A DNA stretch of 35,701 nucleotides, from positions 1 through 35,701 of the forward strand of contig SFDE01000021.1 in assembly GCA_004558805.1 (NCBI GenBank). Reading direction: 5' to 3'. Below the pieces are notes generated by a model, which saw nothing but the letters and a program-made list of their open reading frames with translations, made no database searches and had not been told where the DNA came from. The first letter of the stretch is position 1. Every line of letters begins with the position of its first letter. The translations under genes and the position numbers were made by a program. This stretch comes from Faecalibacterium prausnitzii. Its GTDB lineage: Bacteria > Bacillota > Clostridia > Oscillospirales > Ruminococcaceae. Shown here piece by piece: positions 24,295 to 33,704 of the stretch.

Positions 24295-24801
24295 ATGGAA
24301 TTGTATCAGGCGTTGATCACCCTGGACGGCTGGACATTTCTTGCCCAGATCTGCAACCTGATGATCCAGCTGCTGATCTTCAAGAAATTTTTGCTCAATC
24401 CGGTCAAAAAGGTGATCGCCGAGCGCAAGGCAAAGGCGGACAGCCAGATCGCAGATGCCCAGAAGCTCCGTGCCGAGGCAGAAGCTATGAAGGCGGAGTA
24501 TGAGCAGAATCTGCAGAATGCCCGCACCGAGGCAAACCAGATCGTTGCTGCCGCCCAGAAGACTGCTGCCTCCCGCAGCGAGGAGATGCTGGGCGAGGCA
24601 CGTGCTCAGGCTGCCGCCATGAAGCAGAAGGCTGAGGCGGACATTGCCCAGGAGCGCAAAAAGGCGGTCAACGAGGTCAAGGACGAGATCGGCGGCATCG
24701 CCATGGAGATCGCATCCAAGGTGGTGGAGCGGGAGATCAAGGAAACCGACCACAAGGATCTGATCGACGAATTTATTAAAAACGTGGGTGAAGCATCATG
24801 A
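24295..24801 (+). CDS. atpF: F1Fo ATP synthase subunit b
   Basis: This 168-residue protein is the stator stalk. One membrane helix is at about 15-32 and a long charged coiled coil (about 40-145, with KADSQIADAQKLRAEAEAMK-like heptads) dimerises and reaches F1. AAAGGAG precedes ATG 24295. The stop overlaps the atpH start (ATGA, 24798-24801). Confidence 0.95.
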   Translation: MELYQALITLDGWTFLAQICNLMIQLLIFKKFLLNPVKKVIAERKAKADSQIADAQKLRAEAEAMKAEYEQNLQNARTEANQIVAAAQKTAASRSEEMLGEARAQAAAMKQKAEADIAQERKKAVNEVKDEIGGIAMEIASKVVEREIKETDHKDLIDEFIKNVGEAS

Positions 24802-25337
24802 CCGAAACTGCAAGGATGTACGGGGGCAGCCTGTACGATCTGGCGGCAGAGGAAGGGCTGGAGACCCGCATTCTGGGTGAGCTGGAGCAGGCAGCACAGC
24901 TGCTGAAGGCAAACCCGGACTACCTGCGGCTGCTCAGCACCCCCAGCATCCCCAAAAAGGAGCGCTGCGGCTTGCTGGACGAAGCATTGCGGGGGCAGGT
25001 CCACCTCTATGTGCTGAACTTTCTGAAGATCCTGTGCGAGAAAGGCACCCTGCGGGAGCTTTCCGGCTGCGCCCGCGCCTACCGGCTCCGGTACAATCAG
25101 GCGCACGGCATTCTGGAGGCAACGGCTACCTCGGCAGTGCCCATGACCGCACAGCAGACGCAGGCTCTGCACGCAAAGCTGGAAAAACTCACCGGCAAGA
25201 CCATCGATTTGAAGACCAAAGTGGATCCCGGTGTTCTGGGCGGCATCCGTCTGGACATGGAGGGTACCGAGCTGGATGGTACGGTGCAGAACCGGCTGGC
25301 AGCCCTGCGCAGGGATATTGCTTCCGTGGCATTGTAA
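24798..25337 (+). CDS. atpH: F1Fo ATP synthase subunit delta
   Basis: This 179-residue protein connects the b stalk to the top of F1. It has the usual helical N-terminal domain (ARMYGGSLYDLAAEEG) and a C-terminal region with DPGVLGGIRLDMEGTELDGTV, the family signature. It is coupled to atpF. A 61-base gap with a weak SD separates it from atpA. Confidence 0.92.
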   Translation: MTETARMYGGSLYDLAAEEGLETRILGELEQAAQLLKANPDYLRLLSTPSIPKKERCGLLDEALRGQVHLYVLNFLKILCEKGTLRELSGCARAYRLRYNQAHGILEATATSAVPMTAQQTQALHAKLEKLTGKTIDLKTKVDPGVLGGIRLDMEGTELDGTVQNRLAALRRDIASVAL

Positions 25338-25398
25338 AACTGGATCGAATTTCCACCCGAAAGAATGCTTTATAGAATTGAGTGGTGAACAAACAAAG

Positions 25399-26919
<1,521 letters not shown>

Positions 26920-26937
26920 GGAGAGGAGGCGTCCCCC

Positions 26938-27786
26938 ATGGCTGGTTCCATGAAGGATATCAAGCTGCGCATCAAAAGCGTAGAGAGCACCATGCAGATC
27001 ACCAAAGCGATGGAACTGGTGGCTTCCTCCAAAATGCGTCGTGCCAAGGAGCGGGTCGAGCACAGTCGACCCTATTTTGAAACGCTGCACGAGACCCTGA
27101 CCGACATTGCTGCCGCAGACCCCCGTGCCCGCAGCCCCTATCTGCGCCGCAGCGAGATCCGGCGCACCCTGCTCATCGTCATTGCAGGCGACCGGGGACT
27201 TGCCGGCGGATATAACTCCAATGTGCTCAAGCTGGCACAGCAGGAGCCGGGGGACCATCTGGTGCTGCCCATCGGCAAGCGCTCGGCAGAGTACTTTGCC
27301 CACCACGGGGAGAACCTGTTTACCCAGGAGATCCTGCTGGCGGCAGATGTGTCGGTGGGCGAGTGCTTCCAGCTGTCCCGCAAGATCACTCAGGGGTACC
27401 TCAAAGGCGAGTACGATGCGGTAAAGATCTGCTATACCCGGTTTGATTCCATGATGACCCAGACCGCCTCCGTCATGGAGGTGCTGCCGCTGTCCATGGA
27501 GCCCACCGAGGAGCAGAAGGCACAGGCACGCCGCAGCCAGATCCTGTACAAGCCCAGCAGCGAGGAAGTATTCAGTGCCATCATCCCGGAGTATGTGGCG
27601 GGGATCATCTACGGCGCCGTGTGCGAGAGCGTGGCAAGTGAGCTTGCCGCCCGCCGCACCGCCATGGATGCCGCTACCAAGAACGCCGGCGAGATGATCG
27701 ACCATCTGAACCTGTATTACAACCGTGCCCGTCAGGCTGCCATCACGCAGGAGATCACCGAGATCGTGGCAGGTGCGGAGAATTAA
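26938..27786 (+). CDS. atpG: F1Fo ATP synthase subunit gamma
   Basis: This 282-residue protein is the rotating central shaft. It has the signature KSVESTMQITKAMELVASSK at the N-terminus and the C-terminal helix NLYYNRARQAAITQEITEI that enters the alpha-beta ring. AGGAGG-type SD precedes ATG 26938. A repeat element of about 150 bases follows before atpD. Confidence 0.96.
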   Translation: MAGSMKDIKLRIKSVESTMQITKAMELVASSKMRRAKERVEHSRPYFETLHETLTDIAAADPRARSPYLRRSEIRRTLLIVIAGDRGLAGGYNSNVLKLAQQEPGDHLVLPIGKRSAEYFAHHGENLFTQEILLAADVSVGECFQLSRKITQGYLKGEYDAVKICYTRFDSMMTQTASVMEVLPLSMEPTEEQKAQARRSQILYKPSSEEVFSAIIPEYVAGIIYGAVCESVASELAARRTAMDAATKNAGEMIDHLNLYYNRARQAAITQEITEIVAGAEN

Positions 27787-27796
27787 GAACTGATTT

Positions 27797-27946
27797 AAGG
27801 CTTCCCCCTTGGGGGAAGCTGTCACCGAAGGTGACTGATGAGAGAAAGCTCCCTTCAGAAGCCGTTTTTGTGGACGGAATCTGACCACAGTTGCCCCTCA
27901 TCCGCCTCACTTCGTTCGGCACCTTCCCCCGAGGGGGGGAAGGCTT
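27797..27946. repeat. Palindromic repeat element between atpG and atpD
   Basis: The 193-base gap between atpG and atpD holds a hairpin-rich element. At the left are GCTTCCCCC/GGGGGAAGC (27800-27808 with 27811-27819) and GTCACC/GGTGAC (27821-27826 with 27830-27835). At the right are a CCCTCATCCGCC arm near 27895-27906 and CCTTCCCCC/GGGGGAAGG (27922-27930 with 27935-27943). The ends are inverted (AAGGCTTCCCCC-like against GGGGGAAGGCTT). Arms match the element at 7067-7327. It contains no ORF and no clear Rho-independent stop with a T run. Confidence 0.8.
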
Positions 27947-27979
27947 CAGAGGAAAATTATCAAGAAGGAGTTGTAGCCC

Positions 27980-29374
27980 ATGTCCGAAAAACATATCGGC
28001 AAGGTGCTTCAGGTCATCGGACCGGTTCTGGACATCCAGTTTGAGGATGGTCAGCTGCCGGAGCTGCTCAACGCCATCGAGATCGACAACCACGGCGAAA
28101 AGCTGGTGGTGGAGGTGGCACAGCACACCGGCGATAACGTGGTGCGCTGCATCGCAATGAACAGCACCGATGGTCTGGTGCGCGGCACAGACGCCGTGGA
28201 TACCGGCAATCCCATCAAGGTGCCGGTGGGCGACCAGTGTCTGGGACGAGTGTTCAATCTGCTGGGTGAGCCGGTGGATAACAAGCCCGCCCCTGCACCG
28301 GAAGCCTATTGGCCCATCCATCGTCCTGCTCCCAGCTATGAGGAGCAGCAGTCCACCACCGAGATCCTGGAGACCGGCATCAAGGTCGTGGACCTGATCT
28401 GCCCCTACGCCAAGGGCGGTAAGATCGGTCTGTTTGGCGGTGCCGGTGTCGGCAAGACCGTCCTGATCCAGGAGCTGATCTACAACATTGCCACCGAGCA
28501 CAACGGCTACTCGGTGTTTACCGGCGTCGGCGAGCGCACCCGTGAGGGCAACGACCTTTACGGCGAGATGACCGAGAGCGGCGTTATCAACAAGACGGCG
28601 CTGGTCTACGGTCAGATGAACGAGCCTCCCGGAGCCCGTATGCGTGTGGCACTGTCCGGTCTGACCATGGCGGAGTATTTCCGTGATGTGAAGAATCAGG
28701 ACGTGCTGCTGTTTATCGACAACATCTTCCGCTTTACCCAGGCAGGCTCTGAGGTGTCGGCACTGCTGGGTCGTATGCCCTCCGCCGTTGGCTACCAGCC
28801 CACCCTTGCCACCGAGATGGGCGCTCTGCAGGAGCGCATCACCTCCACCCGCAAGGGCTCCATCACCTCGGTGCAGGCGGTCTACGTCCCTGCGGACGAC
28901 CTGACCGACCCCGCCCCCGCCACCACCTTTACCCATCTGGACGCTACTACGGTGCTGAGCCGTGACATCGCTTCTCAGGGCATCTACCCGGCAGTGGACC
29001 CGCTGGATTCCACCAGCCGCATCCTCAGCCCGGAAGTGGTGGGACAGGAGCACTACGAGATCGCCCGTGCCGTCCAGAAGGTGCTGCAGCGCTACAAGGA
29101 GCTGCAGGACATCATTGCCATCATGGGCATGGACGAGCTCAGCGAGGAGGATAAGCGCACGGTGAGCCGCGCCCGCAAGGTGCAGCGCTTCCTGAGCCAG
29201 AGCTTCCACGTGGCAGAGCAGTTTACCGGTATGCCCGGTCAGTATGTGCCGCTGAAGGAGACCCTGCGGGGCTTTAAGATGATCCTGAACGGCGAGTGCG
29301 ACGACCTGCCCGAGAGCGCCTTCCTGTTCGCGGGCACCATTGATGACGTGTTCGCAAAGGCGAAGAAAGGGTAA
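27980..29374 (+). CDS. atpD: F1Fo ATP synthase subunit beta
   Basis: This 464-residue protein carries the catalytic sites of F1. The P-loop GGAGVGKT is at 153-160, the GERTREGNDLY motif near 180-190 and DELSEED near 385-395 are intact. GAAGGAG-type SD precedes ATG 27980. It comes right after the repeat element, so its expression relative to atpA may depend on how the element affects the mRNA. It ends three bases before atpC. Confidence 0.97.
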   Translation: MSEKHIGKVLQVIGPVLDIQFEDGQLPELLNAIEIDNHGEKLVVEVAQHTGDNVVRCIAMNSTDGLVRGTDAVDTGNPIKVPVGDQCLGRVFNLLGEPVDNKPAPAPEAYWPIHRPAPSYEEQQSTTEILETGIKVVDLICPYAKGGKIGLFGGAGVGKTVLIQELIYNIATEHNGYSVFTGVGERTREGNDLYGEMTESGVINKTALVYGQMNEPPGARMRVALSGLTMAEYFRDVKNQDVLLFIDNIFRFTQAGSEVSALLGRMPSAVGYQPTLATEMGALQERITSTRKGSITSVQAVYVPADDLTDPAPATTFTHLDATTVLSRDIASQGIYPAVDPLDSTSRILSPEVVGQEHYEIARAVQKVLQRYKELQDIIAIMGMDELSEEDKRTVSRARKVQRFLSQSFHVAEQFTGMPGQYVPLKETLRGFKMILNGECDDLPESAFLFAGTIDDVFAKAKKG

Positions 29375-29377
29375 ACC

Positions 29378-29776
29378 ATGACGACCTTTCATCTGACGGT
29401 GGTCACGCCGGACGGCTGCGCCTTTGACGGGCAGGCGGAACGGGTGGTCTGCCGCGCCATCGACGGCGATCTGGCGATCCTTGCACGGCATGGGGATTAC
29501 TGCACGGCACTGGGTATGGGCGAGGCTCATATCGTGGACGCCGAGGGTAAGAGCCACCGTGCAGCCTGCATGGGCGGGATGCTCAGCGTGCTGGATGGGG
29601 AAGTGCGTCTGGTCGCCACCACATGGGAGTGGGCGGAACAGATCGATCAGGCGCGTGCCGAAGCATCCAAAAAGCGTGCCGAGGAGATCCTTGCCCGCAA
29701 GAATCTGGACGAGCAGGAATACGAGCTGGCACAGGCACGCCTCAAGCGTGCGCTGGTGCGTACTTCCGTCCGCTGA
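29378..29776 (+). CDS. atpC: F1Fo ATP synthase subunit epsilon
   Basis: This 132-residue protein forms part of the central stalk and inhibits ATP hydrolysis. An N-terminal beta-sandwich (FHLTVVTPDGCAFDGQAERV, DGDLAILARHGDYCTAL) precedes a helical C-terminal hairpin (about 88-130). The SD AAAGGG overlaps the end of atpD. It is the last gene of the operon. Confidence 0.94.
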   Translation: MTTFHLTVVTPDGCAFDGQAERVVCRAIDGDLAILARHGDYCTALGMGEAHIVDAEGKSHRAACMGGMLSVLDGEVRLVATTWEWAEQIDQARAEASKKRAEEILARKNLDEQEYELAQARLKRALVRTSVR

Positions 29777-29791
29777 TCCACTGAAATGCAA

Positions 29792-29825
29792 AAACCGGAG
29801 TTCCAAACGGAACTCCGGTTTTTTG
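29792..29825. terminator. Terminator of the atp operon, bidirectional
   Basis: A 13-bp stem (29792-29804 with 29809-29821, loop AAAC) with T runs on both strands. It also ends the convergent surface-protein gene. Confidence 0.92.
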
Positions 29826-29874
29826 CTGCTATGAAAGCTCTGGTCGGTTCTTTGCACCGGGAGAGCGCAGGGGC

Positions 29875-32211
29875 TTAGCGATGGTTCTTGGCAAACAGGC
29901 GGGTAAAGGCACCAGCCACAGTGAGGGTCAGACCGCTGAGTGCCATAGCCAGGGCAGCGACCCAGTTCACGCCGGTCTTAGGCAGGGCGGCTGCGGTGAT
30001 CTCTGCCACAGCAGGGGCGGCAGGGGTCTCCGGTTTCACAGGGGTCTCGGTCGGGGTCTCCGGGGTGACTTCCTCCACCGGGGCATCAGGCTGGTCCGGG
30101 GTCTTGGGAGTTTCCGGGGTCTCGGGCTCCTCCGGGTCCGGATCGGGTTCCGGCTCCACCGGCAGCTGGGCGTGGGCAGCCTTCAGGGCAAAGCCAGTGG
30201 GACCAGCAGTGAGGGTGTAGGTGCCGTCGGGGTTGGTCACCAGAGTGGTGCCCTCCGGCAGGGTCTCCAGGCTCTTCAGGAAGTCCTGGGCAGACTCGGC
30301 GTCGGCGTCAAAGTTCCAGCGGCTGCCGTTGGCGTCCAGATACCAGCCGTCGATCTTGTGGTCGCAGTCGGTGAGCTTGTCCCCCACCCCGGCGTTGGTC
30401 ACAGAGAAGGTCAGCTTGCCGCCCTCTTCCACAAAGATGTCGGCACCCTCCAGGGCAGCGTGGTTGTTGTTGATGCGGGTGTTCTTGCCCAGCTTTGCAG
30501 AGGCGTTTCCGCGCACCACCAGACCGCCGCCCTTCTGTGCCAGGTCCTTTTTGGTGCTGCAATTATCCTGAGCGGCGTTGTTGTTGGAGATGGTGACCTG
30601 GGAGGCATCGTCGGTGGTAAACTGGCTGCCGCTGTCGCAGAACACGCCGGTGGTGGCGTTGTCGGTGATGGTCAGGGTGCTGTTTTCCACCTTCATGGAA
30701 GCGTTCTCTTTCAGCAGCCGCAGACCGGCGTTCCAGTAGGATTTGCCCTTGGTGCCGGTGACGGTAACGGTGGAATTCTTGATGGTGCCCTTGCCGGTGA
30801 GGATGATGCCGTTATAACCGTTGTTGCTGGCGGTAACGGTGGAATCCTCAATATTCAGGTTTCCGGCAGACAGACCGTGGACGGCGTTATTGCTGAACTC
30901 CACATCAGAGCCGTTCTTGATGTCAAAGTGGGAGCCGTTGGAGCCGTTTCCGGTGCTGTTGATGACCTTTACGGTGCTGTCGTCCACCGTCACATGGAAG
31001 GTGCCGGTAAAGCCGGAGCGGTTGTGGTCGGAGGTGTAGGTGGAGCCATCGGTGATGTTGACATTGTAGCCGCCGTCACCGCCGTCCCACTCCAGGGCGT
31101 CCTGCTTGTAGTTCTGGATGGTCAGGTTGGAGCCGTTCTTGATGTTCAGCTTGTCGTTGCCGGTAAAGTAGATGGCATGGACGTTACTGGCTGTGCCGGT
31201 GCCATCCAGCGTCATGTCGGTGTTGTCCAGGGTCAGGGTAGAATTCTTGCTGGCGCAAACGGTCATCCAGTTCCATTCTGCGGTGTAGGGGGTGGTGCCG
31301 ATGCCATTCATCACCACCTGCATATTCTTGAAGGTCAGGGATTTGCTCCACAGGGCGATGCCCTTGTTCTCAAAGGTCAGCTTGGGCTTCACGGTGGTTT
31401 CCACCATATTGCCCTCGGCGTCCTGTTTCGTGGTGGTGCTTTCGACGCCTTCAATGGTCAGGTTCTTGTTGAGGTTGATGCCCTGGGTGGTGGCGTCCTC
31501 GGTGACCCGGACGGTGGCACCATCCTCAGCCTTCTCAATCGCCTCATCGACGCTGTTATAAGACCCGACCAGATTGCCGTCCTTGTCCAGCACGGTGGCA
31601 ACGGTGGCGTCCTTCACTGCCTGGGCGGCGTCTTCCGGCATAAGAGCAGAGATCCCTGCCTCCGGATCATTCTCTGCCTGGGCGGCATTTTCCGGGGCGT
31701 TGAGGTCGGCGACCTTGTCAGCCTTGTTAGCCTTGTTAGCCTTATCGGCATCGTCCGCCTTGTCGGCATCGTCCGCCTTGTCGGCATCGTCTGCCTTGTC
31801 GGCATCGTCCGCCTTGTCGGCATCGTCTGCCTTGTCGGCATCGTCTGCCTTGTCGGCATCGTCCGCCTTGTCGGCATCGTCTGCCTTGTCGGCATCGTCC
31901 GCCTTGTCGGTATCGTCCGCCTTGTCGGCATCGTCTGCCTTGTCGGTATCGTCCGCCTTGTCGGTATCGTCCGCCTTGTCGTCATCGTCTGCCTTGTCGA
32001 CCACGTCAGCCTTGTCAACGGTATCGGTGCCATTTTTGCCAGCTTCGGCGGCGACAGCGTCCTCATCGGCAGCTGCCTGGTCTGTTGCGGCAGGGGCAGG
32101 GGTCAGAGCTGCGTCCTCCGGAGCCTCTGCGTTGGCAGCCAAGGGGGCTGCTGCCACACAGGCAGTCAGCGCAAGGGACATGGCTGCGACCTTGAATTTT
32201 TTGTTGGTCAT
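29875..32211 (-). CDS. LPXTG surface protein with DKADDA repeats and beta-helix
   Basis: This 778-residue protein has a signal peptide (about 1-28, MTNKKFKVAAMSLALTAC...), an acidic repeat region (about 72-155) made of 14 six-residue DKADD[A/T/D] units, then a long parallel beta-helix-like domain (about 245-640) with LDNTDMTLDGTG and NIKNGSNLTIQN-type turns. Next comes a Pro/Glu-rich spacer and the sorting signal LPKTG at 743-747 with hydrophobic helix and basic tail. Beta-helix surface proteins often bind or cleave polysaccharides, but no catalytic residues stand out. AGGAGG lies eight bases before ATG 32211. Signal peptide and sorting signal closely match the protein at 7334-11665. Confidence 0.87.
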   Translation of the reverse strand: MTNKKFKVAAMSLALTACVAAAPLAANAEAPEDAALTPAPAATDQAAADEDAVAAEAGKNGTDTVDKADVVDKADDDDKADDTDKADDTDKADDADKADDTDKADDADKADDADKADDADKADDADKADDADKADDADKADDADKADDADKADDADKANKANKADKVADLNAPENAAQAENDPEAGISALMPEDAAQAVKDATVATVLDKDGNLVGSYNSVDEAIEKAEDGATVRVTEDATTQGINLNKNLTIEGVESTTTKQDAEGNMVETTVKPKLTFENKGIALWSKSLTFKNMQVVMNGIGTTPYTAEWNWMTVCASKNSTLTLDNTDMTLDGTGTASNVHAIYFTGNDKLNIKNGSNLTIQNYKQDALEWDGGDGGYNVNITDGSTYTSDHNRSGFTGTFHVTVDDSTVKVINSTGNGSNGSHFDIKNGSDVEFSNNAVHGLSAGNLNIEDSTVTASNNGYNGIILTGKGTIKNSTVTVTGTKGKSYWNAGLRLLKENASMKVENSTLTITDNATTGVFCDSGSQFTTDDASQVTISNNNAAQDNCSTKKDLAQKGGGLVVRGNASAKLGKNTRINNNHAALEGADIFVEEGGKLTFSVTNAGVGDKLTDCDHKIDGWYLDANGSRWNFDADAESAQDFLKSLETLPEGTTLVTNPDGTYTLTAGPTGFALKAAHAQLPVEPEPDPDPEEPETPETPKTPDQPDAPVEEVTPETPTETPVKPETPAAPAVAEITAAALPKTGVNWVAALAMALSGLTLTVAGAFTRLFAKNHR
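31746..31997. repeat. 14 tandem 18-bp repeats encoding DKADDA
   Basis: Fourteen units of the form CGGYATCGTCYGCCTTGT (plus strand) run without gaps; they differ only at the third to fourth and eleventh bases (C/T) and in the last, slightly degenerate unit. A fifteenth, degraded copy follows. This is likely a length-variable minisatellite. Confidence 0.95.
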
Positions 32212-32289
32212 AATGGATCCCTCCTAAAAGCAAATGAGTGATAAATAGCACTTTTCTTGTGCGGAAAAGATACTAAAAAAACTGTTTAC

Positions 32290-32318
32290 GGTATAGCACT
32301 TTTGAAATAAAATGTCAA
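32290..32318 (-). promoter_or_regulatory. Promoter of the DKADDA-repeat surface protein
   Basis: On the minus strand TTGACA (32313-32318) and TATACC (32290-32295) are 17 bases apart. TAGCACTTTT occurs twice on the plus strand (32246-32255 and 32294-32303), once at the -10/spacer and once in the leader, and could be an operator pair. Confidence 0.8.
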
Positions 32319-32462
32319 TGCAACCGCAAAAATAAGTCAAAAATCGGCAGAATGAAAAAAAGCACATGGGGATAACCGGCAAAAACAGAGAGAAAACTCT
32401 GAGGGCTTGTTGTATATTTGTTGCACTACTGAAACACTTGACCTCCGGTACCCTGCAGGGAC

Positions 32463-32496
32463 AAAAAAGCTGCCGCCCTTTGAGGCGACAGCTTTT
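32463..32496 (-). terminator. Terminator of udk
   Basis: Stem AAAAGCTG/CAGCTTTT (32465-32472 with 32489-32496) continues with CGCC/GGCG; on the minus strand a run of six T residues (32463-32468) ends it. Confidence 0.85.
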
Positions 32497-32515
32497 GCGG
32501 TTGGCAGGAAATGGG

Positions 32516-33145
32516 TCAGCGCATATTTGCCCTTTCGATGAGGCTGCGGATGTGGTGCGCCAGCATCTCGATGGCGGTGGTGTTCTCGCCGCCGTTGGGC
32601 ACGATGATGTCGGCATTGCGCTTGCTGGGCTCCACAAATGCCTCGTGCATAGGCTTTACGGTGGTCAGGTACTGGGCAATGACACTGTCCAGACTCCGTC
32701 CCCGCTCCTTTACGTCCCGCACCAGACGGCGGAGGATCCGTTCGTCGGCGTCGGTGTCCACATAGATCTTGTAGTCGAACATGGCGCACAGCTCCGGCTC
32801 CACAAAGGGCAGGATGCCCTCTACAATGAGCACCGGGGCAGGCTCGATGTGCTGCACCTCGTTGCTGCGGTTGTGGTCGGCGTAGTCGTACACCGGGCAG
32901 TCGATGGCACGCCCTGCCTTCAGCTCCTGCAGATGGTAGATCAGCAGGGCGTTGTCAAAGGCGTCCGGGTGGTCGTAGTTCAGCTTGCAGCGCTCAGAAA
33001 AAGGCAGGTCGTCGTGGCGTTTGTAGTAGCTGTCGTGGGAGATCAGCCGTACCTCGTCCTCCCCAAAACGCTCCTTGAGCCGCAGCGCAAGGGTGGTCTT
33101 GCCGCTGCCGGAGCCGCCTGCAATGCCGATGATCAGATTGTTCAT
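32516..33145 (-). CDS. udk: Uridine kinase
   Basis: This 209-residue P-loop kinase phosphorylates uridine and cytidine in pyrimidine salvage. The P-loop GGSGSGKT is at 10-17. SHDSYYKRHDDLPFSERCKLNYDHPDAFD near 36-64, split into its parts, is typical of Udk: the DSYY and YDHPDAFD motifs bind the nucleoside. DADERILRRLVRD near 125-140 is the lid region. I chose ATG 33145; AGGAGG is 11 bases upstream. The longer in-frame upstream sequence is not protein-like. The leader holds an imperfect hairpin (33168-33203) just upstream of the SD. Confidence 0.93.
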   Translation of the reverse strand: MNNLIIGIAGGSGSGKTTLALRLKERFGEDEVRLISHDSYYKRHDDLPFSERCKLNYDHPDAFDNALLIYHLQELKAGRAIDCPVYDYADHNRSNEVQHIEPAPVLIVEGILPFVEPELCAMFDYKIYVDTDADERILRRLVRDVKERGRSLDSVIAQYLTTVKPMHEAFVEPSKRNADIIVPNGGENTTAIEMLAHHIRSLIERANMR

Positions 33146-33469
33146 AGCTGTCAGATCCTCCTGAGGGATTTCTGTCGTTTCTGGTGGAAAAAACGGCAGA
33201 AATAGATTATAATAAGAACAAGGCTGTCTGCCCCGCAGCCACCATACAGGGGTGCGGCGGCATTCTTCCCACCCATAATAGCACAAATCCGGCGGTTTTG
33301 ACAGTGCCCGGACCCGTTCCGGAGGCGTTTTTTGCAAAAACTCCGGGAAATACCGCTGCCCCGGAGGAAAAGGCGGGTCTTTTGCAGTCATCGGGAGAAA
33401 GCTTTCTGCCCGGCGGCAGAAGGCTCTGCTATCCTTGCATACAGAAAAACACAACAGGAGGAAAACTCT
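33146..33469. other. Divergent intergenic region
   Basis: Between udk (leftward) and the HAD remnant (rightward). On the minus strand an extended -10 TGCTATTAT near 33265-33275 with CTGTCA 18 bases upstream could drive udk. Hairpins lie at 33168-33203, about 33316-33347 (CCGGAG/CTCCGG) and 33404-33421 (TTCTGCC/GGCAGAA). I see no gene here. Confidence 0.5.
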
Positions 33470-33691
33470 ATGGGCAAGATCCTGCTGATCGACATTGACG
33501 GCACGCTGGTGGACTACAAAAACCGGCTGCCTGCTTCGGCAGTGGAGGCGGTCCGCCGGGCACGGGCAAAAGGGCACCGGGTGTACCTGTGCAGCGGCGG
33601 CGAGGAAATCAAGGCAGCAGCGGACTATGTGACCACCGATGTGGACAAGGATGGATTGTACAATGCTTTTGTACATCTGGGACTGATCTGA
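33470..33691 (+). pseudogene. Cof-type HAD phosphatase, in-frame internal deletion
   Basis: The 73-residue product begins with a HAD phosphatase N-terminus: motif I DIDGTLVD at about 7-14 (both catalytic aspartates) and the KGHRVYLCSG end of the first strand-loop unit at about 34-43. It then jumps directly to the typical C-terminus of Cof-like HADs, GGEEIKAAADYVTTDVDKDG, and LYNAFVHLGLI. Family members are about 260 residues, so about 190 central residues, including the cap domain and motifs II-III, are missing, but the reading frame is kept. AGGAGG precedes ATG 33470. Such a product is unlikely to be active. It is 13 bases before cls. Confidence 0.7.
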
Positions 33692-33704
33692 AAAGAGGAA
33701 AACT

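Noticed and set aside
31746..31997. Regular repeats that could suggest CRISPR
   Set aside because: Units are contiguous 18-mers with no spacers, inside a coding frame.
29881..32241. 786-codon plus-strand frame with VGIVRL repeats
   Set aside because: It is the reverse complement of the DKADDA repeats and the rest of the second surface gene.
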